A stretch of 64,000 nt of DNA from NCBI RefSeq assembly GCF_000151315.2, contig NW_011887292.1:2812063-2876062 (forward strand), read 5' to 3'. The notes below the pieces were generated by a model. The model was given only the letters and a program-made list of their open reading frames with translations, was not told where the DNA came from and did not search any database. Position numbers and translations under genes: made by a program. Of the stretch, positions 21,601 through 33,002 are shown piece by piece (position 1 is the stretch's first letter; every line of letters begins with the position of its first letter). The stretch comes from Capsaspora owczarzaki ATCC 30864. Lineage: Eukaryota; Opisthokonta; Filasterea.

Positions 21601-24600
21601 TGCTTCCCTCCGTCAGAGCAGCTGTACCAGTATCTGCTTTGCTACGTGAGTCGTCAGGGTGTCGCCATGTACAAGCAGTACTGCCAGTACAAGCTGCTCC
21701 GCTCGTTTGTCAACGACGCTCGTACGGCTCCCCCCGGCATTGCCGAGTGGAAGGCAGCGCGTCAATGCGCGCCCCTCGCAATCGAGGTTGATCTGCCCGA
21801 CGGCACCACTCAAGTCATTGCTGTTGATTCGTCGACCACTGCCGAGGAGATTGGCATGCTGATTCTCCAAGCCAAGGGCATTGCACACTCTGCCGAGACT
21901 GCTGGCTGGACGGTCGAAATCTCCTCCACGGGCAATGTGTTTGACGCCCAGGAGGTGTACGCTGACTACCATGTTCTGGATGCGTACTCGCAAACTGAAA
22001 TGCCCGAGGATCTCGTTGTGCTTGCTGGCAGCGCGTCCGCCGCCTTTGCCGCTGCGCCTGTCGGTGGACCTCGTGCTGCTGCTCCTGCTGCACCCCGTCC
22101 TCCTGCCGCTGCTGCTGCTGCCGCCCCGCCTCCGCCTCCTCCGGCTGGTATTCCTCCGCCTCCTCCGCCTGCTGCTGCCGCCGCTGGGCCACCGCCGCCG
22201 CCACCTGCTGCACCCAAGGCACCTGGTCCTCCGCCGCCGCCTCCACCGGCATCTGCTGGCCCGCCTCCGCCCCCGCCTGCTGCCGCTGGCCCACCTCCGC
22301 CTCCTCCGCCTGCCGCCGCTGGGCCACCGCCGCCGCCACCTGCTGCACCCAAAGCACCTGGTCCGGCCGCCGCCGCCTCCACCGGCATCTGCTGGNNNNN
22401 NNNNNNNNNNNNNNNNNNNNNNNNNNNNNNNNNNNNNNNNNNNNNNNNNNNNNNNNNNNNNNNNNNNNNNNNNNNNNNNNNNNNNNNNNNNNNNNNNNNN
22501 NNNNNNNNNNNNNNNNNNNNNNNNNNNNNNNNNNNNNNNNNNNNNNNNNNNNNNNNNNNNNNNNNNNNNNNNNNNNNNNNNNNNNNNNNNNNNNNNNNNN
22601 NNNNNNNNNNNNNNNNNNNNNNNNNNNNNNNNNNNNNNNNNNNNNNNNNNNNNNNNNNNNNNNNNNNNNNNNNNNNNNNNNNNNNNNNNNNNNNNNNNNN
22701 NNNNNNNNNNNNNNNNNNNNNNNNNNNNNNNNNNNNNNNNNNNNNNNNNNNNNNNNNNNNNNNNNNNNNNNNNNNNNNNNNNNNNNNNNNNNNNNNNNNN
22801 NNNNNNNNNNNNNNNNNNNNNNNNNNNNNNNNNNNNNNNNNNNNNNNNNNNNNNNNNNNNNNNNNNNNNNNNNNNNNNNNNNNNNNNNNNNNNNNNNNNN
22901 NNNNNNNNNNNNNNNNNNNNNNNNNNNNNNNNNNNNNNNNNNNNNNNNNNNNNNNNNNNNNNNNNNNNNNNNNNNNNNNNNNNNNNNNNNNNNNNNNNNN
23001 NNNNNNNNNNNNNNNNNNNNNNNNNNNNNNNNNNNNNNNNNNNNNNNNNNNNNNNNNNNNNNNNNNNNNNNNNNNNNNNNNNNNNNNNNNNNNNNNNNNN
23101 NNNNNNNNNNNNNNNNNNNNNNNNNNNNNNNNNNNNNNNNNNNNNNNNNNNNNNNNNNNNNNNNNNNNNNNNNNNNNNNNNNNNNNNNNNNNNNNNNNNN
23201 NNNNNNNNNNNNNNNNNNNNNNNNNNNNNNNNNNNNNNNNNNNNNNNNNNNNNNNNNNNNNNNNNNNNNNNNNNNNNNNNNNNNNNTGATCGAGAGGGAT
23301 GGACAGTCTGGCGAGGAATCAGATTGGCGATGCTGGAGCGCAGGCGATCACTGAGGCACTTCAAGGTCGAACAAGGCGCGGGAGTCGCTATGCTAAGACA
23401 TCTCAGAGCTAATGTTGCATGTGAATGGGCCATACAGAGGACGAAAAGGCAGCTCCCAAAGAGCAGCTGGGAGTAGTCTGTCGCCGAATCAGACAGCTGC
23501 CAAAGATGCGCAGTCGATTGCCGCCCCCCGTCAAGCGGTCCCACCGCCTCCGCCACCACCGGCCGCTGGCCCGCCGCCACCGCCACCGGCTGCTGGTCCT
23601 CCCCCGCCTCCACCAGTGGCTGGACCTCCTCCGCCGCCCCCGGCTGCACCGAAGGCTGCTGCTCCGCCACCGCCGCCACCAGCTGCCCCTGCGACCCCAG
23701 CTGCCGCTCCTGCTGCTGCTGCCGCGGCTGCTGCTGCCCCAGCTCCGAAAGAAGACGACGCCGTGCGCCCCTTCCCGCCGCCCGCAGGTCCCAGCGTCGC
23801 CTATGCTCGCCAGGCAGTGCCCATTCGTATTCGCCTGCGCAAGGAGGTGTTTGCGCCGTCCGACAAGCTGGAGAACGGCGTCGCGCTGAGCTTGATCTTC
23901 CAACAGGTTGTTCGAGACGTCCTGAGCGGCAAGTGCCCTCGCTTGACACCCGACGAGCAGACGGCCGCGTCCGCGCTGCTGGCCGAGCACAAGATTTCGA
24001 CACCTTCGGCCAGCGTGTCTGAGGATGTCCGCCGAAAGGTCGTCGAGGCTGCTCGCGGCTGGACCATGTACTTTTACCGCATGTTCCCGACCTCTGGCGG
24101 CTCGCAGATGCTTGGTGTGGGTCAGGGTGGTGTTCGCGTCGTCACGCGCGCCTCTGCCCAAGGCGAGCGTCACGCAATCTCCGCCTCGTACTCGTTCAAC
24201 GACCTTGGCGACTTTGCCACCGACAAGGACAAGCTCAAGCTCGATCTTGCCGGCAAGCCCAGCACCTTCCAGTTCTCGTCGGCCGCCCAAGCGTCGCGCG
24301 CCCACCGAGTTGTCGAGGCAAACAACATTGGCAGCATGACCAATGCCAAGTACGTGCTTGCTGTTCGTGATTACATTACGCGCGACCAGACTCTGCTGTC
24401 ATTCAAGTCGGGCGCTGTCATCAAGCTCTTCGACAAGGAAGGCGACGAAGACAAGGAAGAGTGGTACTTTGGTGCGTTGGACACGAAGAGTGGTTGGTTC
24501 CCTCAAGAGAACGTCATCGCCATCATTGGTGAGCCCACCCCTCAGGCCATCGAGCACGCCAAGCAAGAGTCGCTCAAGCGCGGCCTGCCTGCCGAGGCGC

Positions 24601-26179
24601 CTCCGACGCCCGCAACCCCTGCTGACGGCGAGGGCAGCTCTGCGCCCCTCCCGCCTGCGCCCGGTGGCTCTGCGTCTGCCTCTGCCTCTTCTTCGGCCTC
24701 GACTTCGTCCTCTGCCTCCGCGGGTACGGCTCCAGCAGCCTCCAAGGCAGCTGAAGCTCAAAAGAAGATCACCCTCATGAACCCGGCCTACATGCCCGAC
24801 GTTGACAAGCCGATGCCCTCTGGCAAGTTCTCCATGATGGAGTTTGCCAAAGAATTCTTCCGTTATGACATGGAAAAGTACGAGATGCAACGCACTCTCA
24901 AGGGAACCCCTCGCGGCACCGTCAAGCTGATTGGCACCATCAAGGGCACCATTGGCCGTCGCAGCAAGTCCAAGGATGGCCCCATTGCGTCCAACCCCGA
25001 ATGGACGTGGACGGAGCTGGCTGGCCTCGTCAAGTACTCCAAGACGCCCATCCAGGCCTCGCTCATGAAGATTGACATTGCCGACACCGTCCGCAACAAG
25101 TTGGCACTCGAGAGCTTTATCAACATTATGCGCTGGATGGGAGACTATCCGGCCAAGAAGGCGACCGACATTGAGATTGCTCACTGGATGCTGCGCGTCG
25201 GCCTCGAGAACGAGCAACTGCGCGACGAGTTTTACTGCCAGCTCATCAAGCAGGTCACCAACAACAAGAGCCCGAAGGCAGACAGCGCCACTCGCGGCTG
25301 GTACTTGCTGCTCCTCTTGTGCGCCTACCTCAAGCCCACGGATGGCTTTGAGCCGTACCTGCGCTCGTTCATCCATTCCGTGTCGTCCGACTCGCAGCGC
25401 GAGCACTCTGCCATTGCCGCGCTCGCCAACCGCTATCTGCTCAAGACCATCAAGTATGGCGGCCGCAAGGTTGTGCCCGACCAGCCCGAGTTGGAAGCTC
25501 TCTGCCAAGGCAAGAACACCAAGATCCAAAAGGTCTACCTGCCTGGTGACGCGACCAAGTCGATCAAGGTGAACGCGTGCTCGCTTGTGAAGGACATTAT
25601 CATTGACATTTGCTCCAAGATGGATGTTCCCTACTGCGACGAGTACGGTGTGTACGTCTACACCAGCGCCGACCAAAGCACTCCCCTGCAGCCGTTCGAC
25701 TACATTCTCGACACGACCACCATTCTCGAGCGCCGCAAGGTTCCGTACCGGCTGTACGTCAAGAAGACGCTGTGGTTTGCCCCAATCAAGCTGTCGAACG
25801 ACTTGCACAACAGCTTGCTCTACGACCAGGCCATTCCGGAGCTGCTCAACAGCAACATGCTGAACATGACCACGGGCAACATCAGTCCTTCCTTCCTCGA
25901 GAAGGACATTGCTCTGCTCGCCGCGTTGCAGCACAAGGCGACCCCCAACGGCATCAAGCTGCCAACGATCGATGTTTTGCAGCGATGCATCCCGCGCCCG
26001 CTCTTCCCGTTGCTCAAGCCGGATGAGTGGACGAACGCGTGCACTGCGCAGTTCTCTGCTGTCGAGCACCTTGATCCTTCGATGGCCAAGCGCGTCTTCC
26101 TTGAGGTCATCATGAAGATGTTCCCGCTTTATGGCTCCAGCTTCTTCAAGATTGATGTGAGTTTTTTTTTTTTGGTTTT

Positions 26180-26215
<36 letters not shown>

Positions 26216-26819
26216 TGATGGTTGTTCGACTGCTGGCCTCGAAACCAACCTCACCTTTGACTTTCTGCATCTTGTTTTGTTGTTTACCGTAGTTCTGCTC
26301 GGATTCGCGCGTCCAGGGCGAATGCCAGCTGGCTATCAACAAGAACGGCATTGCTTTCCTCAACCCGTTGACCAAGGTACGATTCTTTCCACTCTTTGTC
26401 GTCTTGATGTCGCCTCCGTCTGTCTGTATCGTCAACTCAACATTGCTTTTTTTTTTTTTTTTTTTTTTTTGGTCTCGACAGGCAACTCTCCTCTCTTACA
26501 CCTTCAACGAGATTGTTTCCACTCGTCGCCTCGGCTCGCGCCAGGCAGGTGGCAAGCAGTACATTGATCTCAAGTGCGGCAACTTGATGGTGCAAAAGGT
26601 TACCCGCTGCGAGACTAAGCAGGTGAGTTTTGTGGTTGTTGTTGTTGTTATGGTTGTGGTTGTTGTGGACACCCCAATCCTGTTGTATGGTGTTGCTGAC
26701 TGTGTGCCAATGCTTGGTTTCATCGTTTTTTGCTTGCGCAGGGCTTGGAGGTTGTCTCGCTTATCACCGCGTATATTCAGAAGCACTTGGCTCAACAACA
26801 AGCCGATGCCGAGTTGTAG
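18611..26819 (+). CDS. Unconventional MyTH4-FERM-SH3 myosin (class VII/XV-like), interrupted by an assembly gap
   Basis: The motor starts at about 18787-18790 and carries P-loop GESGAGKT (19054-19077), switch I NNNSSRFGK and switch II DIFGFEDFEVNSFEQ. IQ motifs follow (20820-21040), then MyTH4-1 (21270-21700), a FERM F1-like lobe (21770-22010) and a poly-Pro/Ala linker running into the gap and out again (23540-23710). After that come F2/F3-like text (RLRKEVFAP..., 23820-24330), an SH3 (24350-24530), a Ser/Ala linker, MyTH4-2 (24830-25420) and a second FERM to the end. Later exons are 26293-26376, 26482-26622 and 26742-26819. Domain order matches class VII/XV filopodial and stereocilia motors, which carry cargo along actin bundles. 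An N-terminal SH3-like piece begins at ATG 18611 (YVWFNRKDGYLRPDQV...TVETDD), but reaching the motor needs two frame changes near 18730 and 18780. The class assignment is tentative. Confidence 0.92.
22396..23286. other. Assembly gap (891 N) inside the myosin proline-rich linker
   Basis: Both sides are CCGCCT-like proline and alanine codon repeats, a usual cause of failed sequencing. The roughly 200 nt directly after the gap (23287-23480) do not look like the proline-rich linker and may include an intron or misplaced sequence. Confidence 0.98.
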
Positions 26820-27427
26820 TGTATTCCCCCCCCCCCACCCCCTCCAATGTGGCTTTGCTTCAGGTGTCCGTCCGTCCGTTTTTCCTTCTCCCTCTTGCTT
26901 TTCTTTTGTTTTCTTGTTGTCTTGCCCTGGTTCCACGTTTTCTTTTGTTTCTGGTGTGGCTGTGTATAGTGGCGTCGTCTCAAGCACGAAGAAATGCCCG
27001 ATCCCCCTCCTTCGTTGCTTTGAGCGTTGTCGCAACCCAATGTGAGAAATTTTGTGTTTCCTGTTTGTGTTTTTTTGTGTTTTGGTCGAAATAAAGTAAC
27101 GACCTTGCGATTTCGATGATTGATCTTGTCGCCATCCACATTTCAGTCTGCATTCCATCCGCCAAACACTCACATCAGCTCATCACATCACCGACATTGT
27201 TGCGTTGACGAGCGCTCCAAAATATCTCGAGCGCGCGCTGTTTGCGGTGGAGTGAGGCACCCATGACGTCATGTTGAACTGACAATAGAAAATTCGCATT
27301 TTCGTTTTTTTGATTTTGTTTACGTTTTCTTCAGTCTTTGTTTGCTTTTCGACTTTCTCGCCATTATTCTTTTCGATTTGGGTCTTTTTGTTAGCAGTCT
27401 AAAATCTACTATTCGACCATTCGTCCA
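26820..27427. other. Myosin 3' UTR and promoter region of the next gene
   Basis: About 600 bp. A C11 run begins at 26826, and AATAAA is at 27090-27095. T-rich sequence precedes the next start codon at 27428. No further gene seen. Confidence 0.5.
27090..27095 (+). terminator. Polyadenylation signal of the myosin gene
   Basis: AATAAA 271 nt after the myosin stop codon; no competing canonical signal lies between. Confidence 0.6.
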
Positions 27428-29435
27428 ATGTCCACCGCCCTTGCCAAGGTCAAAAAGCAGCTCGTCTGGGGATTGAGCCAGCTGGAACCCGCCACGCTCG
27501 GCCGCGTTCTGGCCTCAAGCTCCTCCTCCGCCGCCGCAGCCAGCTCCATCCCAAACAGCGACAAGATCCTCCGCCAAGTCGACGACGCCGCGCTGCTCAT
27601 CGTCCGCGCCATGAACGGCCCTTGGAGGCGAGTTGTTCATTCCGTTTTTTTTTTTTTTTTTTTTCATTCTTCCTTTCCCCTTCCTTCCTTCCTTCCTTCG
27701 ATTCAATGCGCTTTCCATCATTGAAAACACACTCTCTCGATCATTGAGCAGAACAACGAACAGTGTGTATTGTGTTGGACTGCAGAACTTGCTCTTCTCG
27801 CGGTCGTTTATTCTGCAATTCGACTTGGATCTACATGTCCCAATGCTGCTGCGCTCAAAAAGCTCAATACGGTGCACTTTTCGCTTCTGTTCTGTTCGTG
27901 CAGGTTTTTCCATACTGTGGACCACGTCTTTGATGTCGGCGGAGTGGAGGATCCTGCAGAGGTTTGTCAATTGTCGGCTTGATCTCTCTCTCTTTGGTTT
28001 GTTGAAATGCTAATAACCCGCGGTGGGATTGTGGTAGGTGCTCGCCGGCCTGTATCACGACCTCGTCTACGTGCAAATCGACATGGGCATGTCCTTCACG
28101 ATGAGCAACCTGCTGTCGCCGTACATTGAAGAGATTGTCGAGGGCATTGACGTTCCCAACACAAGCACATCGGCTGCTCCAGGTGTTGCCTCGCTCCGCG
28201 TGCGTCCGCGCTCGACGCTCCCCAAGGGCGATCTGATCATCGAGCTCGTGCTTGGCATTTTCGGTTTCCAGCCGGGCCAGGTGCTGTCTCCCTTTGGCGG
28301 GCAGAACGAGTTCTTGTCGGCGCTGGTCGCCACCATTGTGCTGCAGCCCCTCCTCGGCTACACCCACCTGGTGCACATTGTTGCCTGCATCGAGGCCACC
28401 ATCCCCTTCCGCCCGAACGACAAGGTCACTGGCCGGACGCCCACCGAATCGCTGCATGCCCACCTCGTTGAGACCAACCAGTCGTGCGGCCTCGGTCTCA
28501 GCGCTGGCAACATTGAGCAGGCGGTGCGCCGCGCCGTGCGTCTTGCCAACCGCGATGTGGCCAACTTTGCCTACACCAACTCGGCCACCTTCCTCGACAA
28601 CACGTGGAGGCTGCTGCCTGAGACCAACCACGGCCTGCGGAACGCGTCCTCGTACACGGTGCGGGAGTTCCGCGTTTCCGTCCAAAAGATGGAGGGCTTC
28701 CTGACCTTCCTCCAGCCGGAAGTCATCTTTTCGCGCTTCCAGGACGAGCCCTCTGGGGACACGTTCGAGGAAAACACGGGACGCGCACGGCACAATTTGG
28801 AAGTGTCCCGCCTGTACCTCGGTTGCAAGCTGGCTGCCCTCGCAATCATGGAGACCATTTCGTACCGTCTGGGCATGGACGTGCCCCTGTCCATGCTCAC
28901 CGGTGATCTCCCTCGCGTCGGCTACGAGCACGTTCCCCAGCTGGCCGATTTCCTGCCCGATCCCACGGTTGGCCAGACGCAATCGGCCGTCTCCGATGCG
29001 GACGAGAGCCCCCTTCACGCCAAGCTCGGTGTCAACCCGCTCGCCGATCTGTCCGAGCTTGAGCAAGAAGTCCTGTGTCTGCTCGAGTTTGGCCGCGCGC
29101 GCGATTCGTCCTACGACCGCCGCAATTCGCCGCTCGCGACCTTCCTCGTCAAGCGTCTTGGCTTTGCCAAAACCACTGCTATTCTGGCGCGTTGCAAGGT
29201 CTTCTTTTCTGGCAAGCTGGAGGCGGAGGCGCTGCTGGCCGAGCTCGATCCCTTTGTTGTTGAGTACGCGGCCGGAGCCTCCTCTGTGTTTTTGTTTTGG
29301 TTGATGTGTGAGCTGGTTCTGACCTTGCTTGGGCATTGTTCTATCTTGTTCTTTTGCAGGAGTGTTCAAACTGCCATTGTCAGCATCTTGAAGGCGTATC
29401 AAGCAATCCTCTGCCACCCTCTTGTTCGTTCCTGA
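27428..29435 (+). CDS. Conserved protein with HD-superfamily-like metal-binding pattern, 4 exons
   Basis: Exons 27428-27627, 27904-27961, 28038-29287 and 29360-29435 give 527 aa. Intron 1 has a GC donor (AG|GCGAGT) that alone restores the frame. The join reads NGPWRFFHTVDHVFDV (H70...H74) and then VLAGLYHDLVYVQID (H93-D94). A spaced His-x3-His followed by A/G-x-x-Y/F-H-D-x-V-Y is the pattern of predicted metal-dependent HD hydrolases found in bacteria. The rest (FGFQPGQVLSPFGGQNEFLSAL..., IEATIPFRPNDKV, HLVETNQS) looks well conserved but I cannot name it. A phosphohydrolase activity is inference only. The last intron is a multiple of 3 and open, so an unspliced form would also be translatable. 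Exon 4 is short (76 nt). Confidence 0.7.
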
Positions 29436-29857
29436 GCAGCCGACTCCGATTGAGGTTTTTTTTGTTTGTTGTGTGTGTCTTTTCGTTTTTCTGCATGTTT
29501 TGTTGTCCGCATCCGTCTGTGTGTCTGTGTGTCAATATCAATGTCAATGTCAGTAGGTTTTCGTCGGGCAGGCTCCCGCGAGATCTTTTGCCCTTCTTTG
29601 AGTCCCTGTTCTGCACTTTCAGCTTCAATAGAGTGTATCTGTGTTCCGTCTTATGGCTGTGATGGTCTTCTCGTCTGATTCCAATGTCCAACGCAACAAC
29701 GCTTCAGTCAGTCCTTCTCCTACTCGTCCTCTTTTCCTTGTCGTTTTCCTTCCTTCCTTTTTTTTTTTTTTTTTTTTTCATTTTTTTCATTTTTTTCATT
29801 TTTTTCATTTTTTTTCATTTTTTCTTTCTGCTTATTTTTTCTTTCTGCTTGTCTGCG
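29436..29857. other. Spacer with T-rich minisatellite before the UNC-93-like gene
   Basis: About 420 bp. From 29761 to 29830 the sequence repeats CATTTTTTT-like units. No gene seen; it should contain the 3' end of the HD-like gene and the promoter of the transporter gene. Confidence 0.5.
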
Positions 29858-32800
29858 ATGCCGTCATCATCATCATCATCATCATCATCATCAACGCCAT
29901 CGTCGACATCGGTCGGCGCTGGTGCTGCGTCGTCGTCCATCCAGAGCGGCAATGGTGGCAGCGCTGGGCTTCTGCAGCGAGAGTCGCGCGTCTTGTTTGG
30001 CCTTCTTCCCACCCGGCTCTTCAACGTCCTGTGGCTCTCCATCTCGTTCTTTGTGCTCTTCTCTGCGTACAACACGCTCCAGAACTACGTCACTTCGCTC
30101 CTCCCAGGCAACGTGAGTCGTCATTCCCCAAAAGCGCTCCACTCAAACGGCAGCAGTGCAGCAAGAACAAAAATCAGCGCAATGGAAGCGCATACAAAAA
30201 AAAAAAAAAAAAAAAAAAAAAACCAGCCATATTTTATAATTATTATTTCGCTGCAACCTTTTTTCCCTTTCATTCTGAATTGTCGAAGCGCAGTGACGAC
30301 GGATGCGATGCGTTTTGATTGCGGGGACAAAGTCGTTCGTTGCTCAACGTCCAGATTGCAGCAAACGTGTGCGCGTGCGTTGTTGCGCTGATGATCAGCA
30401 ACGCAAACGCATCGGCAAAAAAACCAAAAATACATAAAATAATAATAATATCGCCTTTCCCTTCGAGCAGATCGAACGGCGTGCGCAGCGGACCAGCGCG
30501 TGATACTCTGACTGGATGGACAAGTGGGGGTTTGGGTTTGGGTTTGGGTGGGGTTAGGGTTAGGGTGGGCACGAGAGGGGAAGGAATCAGAGAGCGACAC
30601 AGAGAGACAAAGCCGCGTGCCACATACATTCTGCATTGGCAAAGGCACTCACTCACAGTCATGACTCACTGACATGGATGGAGCGAGATGTGTGTGTGAG
30701 TGTGTGTGTGTGTGTGAGTGAGTGTGAGTGAATGATCAGGACGTGAGATACAACGGGGGTTTGGCTGAAACAATCGTCAAACTCCACCAATCTGAGCAAT
30801 TCCGAACTCGCTAAAGTCAAAGTCACAGACAACGCTTACTCCTTGACTCACATTTTGCAATTGCATTATGATTGATCTGCAATCTCATCTCGTCTCGTCG
30901 TGATGTGGCATGAAACGCAAACCACACAGCTCGGAAACGTATCGCTCGCCGTCTTGTACTGCACCGTGGCTGCGTCGGTGTTTTCAGCGCCGTTCATTGT
31001 CGCCCGCTTTGGCGAGCGCAAGACGATGGTCTTTGGCGCGGCGTGCTATGTGGTGTTTATGATCTCGCTGATTGAGATTGTCTACGGCGTAGTCGTCTTT
31101 TGCTCAATGATTATCGGCTTTGGTGCCGGTATCCTGTGGGTCGCCGAGGGCAGCTATCTCACCAAGAACTCACTTGATTCCGAGCGTGGACGCAACTCTG
31201 GCATGTTCTGGGGCATTTTCCAGCTGTGCAACGTGCTCGGCAACCTTGTGGCCTTCTTTGTCTTTCAGGCCTTCTCATCCACCACGCTTTTCGTCATGTT
31301 CACCGTGCTGGGCTCTGCCGGTGTCCTGCTCATGTGCTTGCTCCGCGCAATCCCGCCAGAGGTGCATGCCCTCAATGTGGCGACCGCCCGCTCGAAAAAG
31401 GAGGCGCGTCACCTGTTGCACGCCTCCGATGGCCAGCGTGGCGCCTACAGCAACCACGCCGACGACGACGATGACGACGAGGATGATGGCGAATCCACCC
31501 TTGCAGACCAAGTCAAGAACATGACGGCCCGCCAGATTGCCAGCGAGATTATCCAAGTTTTCAAGCAGCCCGGCATGCTCATGTTGATGCCCATTCTCTT
31601 CTGGTGCGGCATTGAGCTGTCCTTCTGGGCTGGCGAGTTTACGCAATTGCTCGACTCGAACATTATCGGCTTTGTCCTCATGTTTGCGGGTATTGGCGAC
31701 GCTCTGGGCGCAATCGTCATTGGCTATGTTTCCGACATTATTGGCCGGTCAGTCACCATGCTTATTGGCGTGGCCGTGTATGCCACGGCGCTTTTCGGCA
31801 CCATCACCCTGTACAACCACCCGTACTCTGACAGCGACGTCTGCGTATCCGGCTACTGCGTGCCATGGTATGCCCTCACCTCGGCCTTCTGCTTTGGTGT
31901 GGCCGACGCTGTTTTCAACACCCAGGTGACGGCCATTGTTGGCTCCATGTTTGCCAAAAAGTCGGTCAGCGCCTTCTGCGTCTACCAGTTTGCACAGAAC
32001 GTTGGCTCGGCCATCGGCTTCTTCTATCCGCTGCTGGTGCCCATGCACGGTGACGACAAGTCGCTCACGCAAGTTTGGTTGCAGGTTTCGCTCCTGTCCG
32101 TCGCCGCCACCCTCTTCATTTTGGTTGATCGCTTCCGATTAAAGTGGCGGCTTGTCAACATGTCGACCTCAAAGCCCTCGTCGGCTGTTGCTCCGTCCAC
32201 GCACACTCGCAATCGCGACGGCTACATGCCGCTTTCAACCAGCAGCTCGGATCCAGCCCACGTCGGCGGAGACACTTCATCGTCGCCCATCGCATTTGCG
32301 CCAAAGCCCACGCGCTCCAGTGCAGCATCGCTGGCGTCTTCAACTCGCGTCTCTGGCCAGCACTCTGTCACTGGCGTCAACGCGGCTATCGACAACGAGT
32401 CTGTGGTCATGGGCGGCTCTGGCTCTGCGTTTGCAAGGCCACCCAGCCGGCAGTCCGCGCATGGCTCCTTGCCGACCAATATTCCGCCCAATCCGAATTC
32501 GAATCGCGAGTCTGCCGGTGCTATCGATCCCAAGCTCAACGGCAAGGGCGAAAAGGGAGATTTGCTCGAAACAATTTTCTCTTCCCCGCCATTGTTGGCC
32601 GCGTTTTCCGCCCACTGCGGGCGCGTCAATTGCCAGGAGAACGTTGACGTGTGTGTTGCCATCGACCAATTCCGAAAATTGCCCAGCGATGGCCAGGTGC
32701 GGCTAGGCGAGGCGCGTCGTATCGTTGACACATTCATTGTTCCTGGTGGTCCACAACAGGTCAACATTGATGCTCGAATGCAGCAGCGCCTAATCCAGCT

Positions 32801-33002
32801 CATCAACTCGTTGGCCCAGTCTGCCGCCGCCAACCCCGATGCCACAATCGACCTCCCGGCAAATACGTTCGACGGCGTCGACCGGTTGATTCGCTTTTAT
32901 CTTCTCAACGACATTTGCCCGCGGTTTGTGCTCACTGGCGAGTTCCGGCGAGCCAACTCTCAGTGGCGAGCCGAGTCTTCTCAGCTCCTTCAGTCGTTGT
33001 AA
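29858..33002 (+). CDS. UNC-93-like major facilitator transporter with C-terminal RGS domain
   Basis: Exons 29858-30112 and 30930-33002 join in phase 0 to 775 aa. The start lies at a (TCA)n run encoding poly-Ser. The transporter part begins FNVLWLSISFFVLFSAYNT, continues with paired hydrophobic helices (for example GFGAGILWVAEGSYL and NSGMFWGIFQLCNVLGN, typical of UNC-93/UNC93A) and has an acidic cytosolic loop (HADDDDDDEDDGE, about residue 260). About eleven membrane segments end near residue 495. A Ser/Pro-rich linker follows. Residues about 629-757 show an RGS-like helical bundle: LLAAFSAHCGRVNCQENVDV, then IDQFRKL, GEARRIVDTFIV, NID..., then F-x-x-V-x-R-L-I-R-F-Y and a final RFVLTGEF. RGS domains speed GTP hydrolysis by G-alpha, which suggests membrane-tethered G-protein control (inference). 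The transporter call is firm and the RGS call is by pattern. Confidence 0.85.
30526..30569 (+). repeat. Telomere-like G-rich tract inside an intron
   Basis: Within the 817-bp intron of the UNC93-RGS gene, three TTTGGG units are followed by GTGGGG and two TTAGGG units. All G runs are on the coding strand, so the pre-mRNA could form a G-quadruplex. Confidence 0.75.

Noticed and set aside
21613-24003. Very long minus-strand open frame across the myosin and the gap
   Set aside because: It is the antisense shadow of GC-rich codons, and a third of it is N bases. Its Arg/Gly/Ser-rich text shows no domain.
24399-26435. 678-aa minus-strand frame opposite the myosin tail
   Set aside because: Runs across a clear plus-strand intron with poly-Thr from a GTT repeat; antisense shadow.
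27864-29417. 517-aa minus-strand frame opposite the HD-like gene
   Set aside because: Mirror of the plus-strand coding exons and crosses their splice sites.
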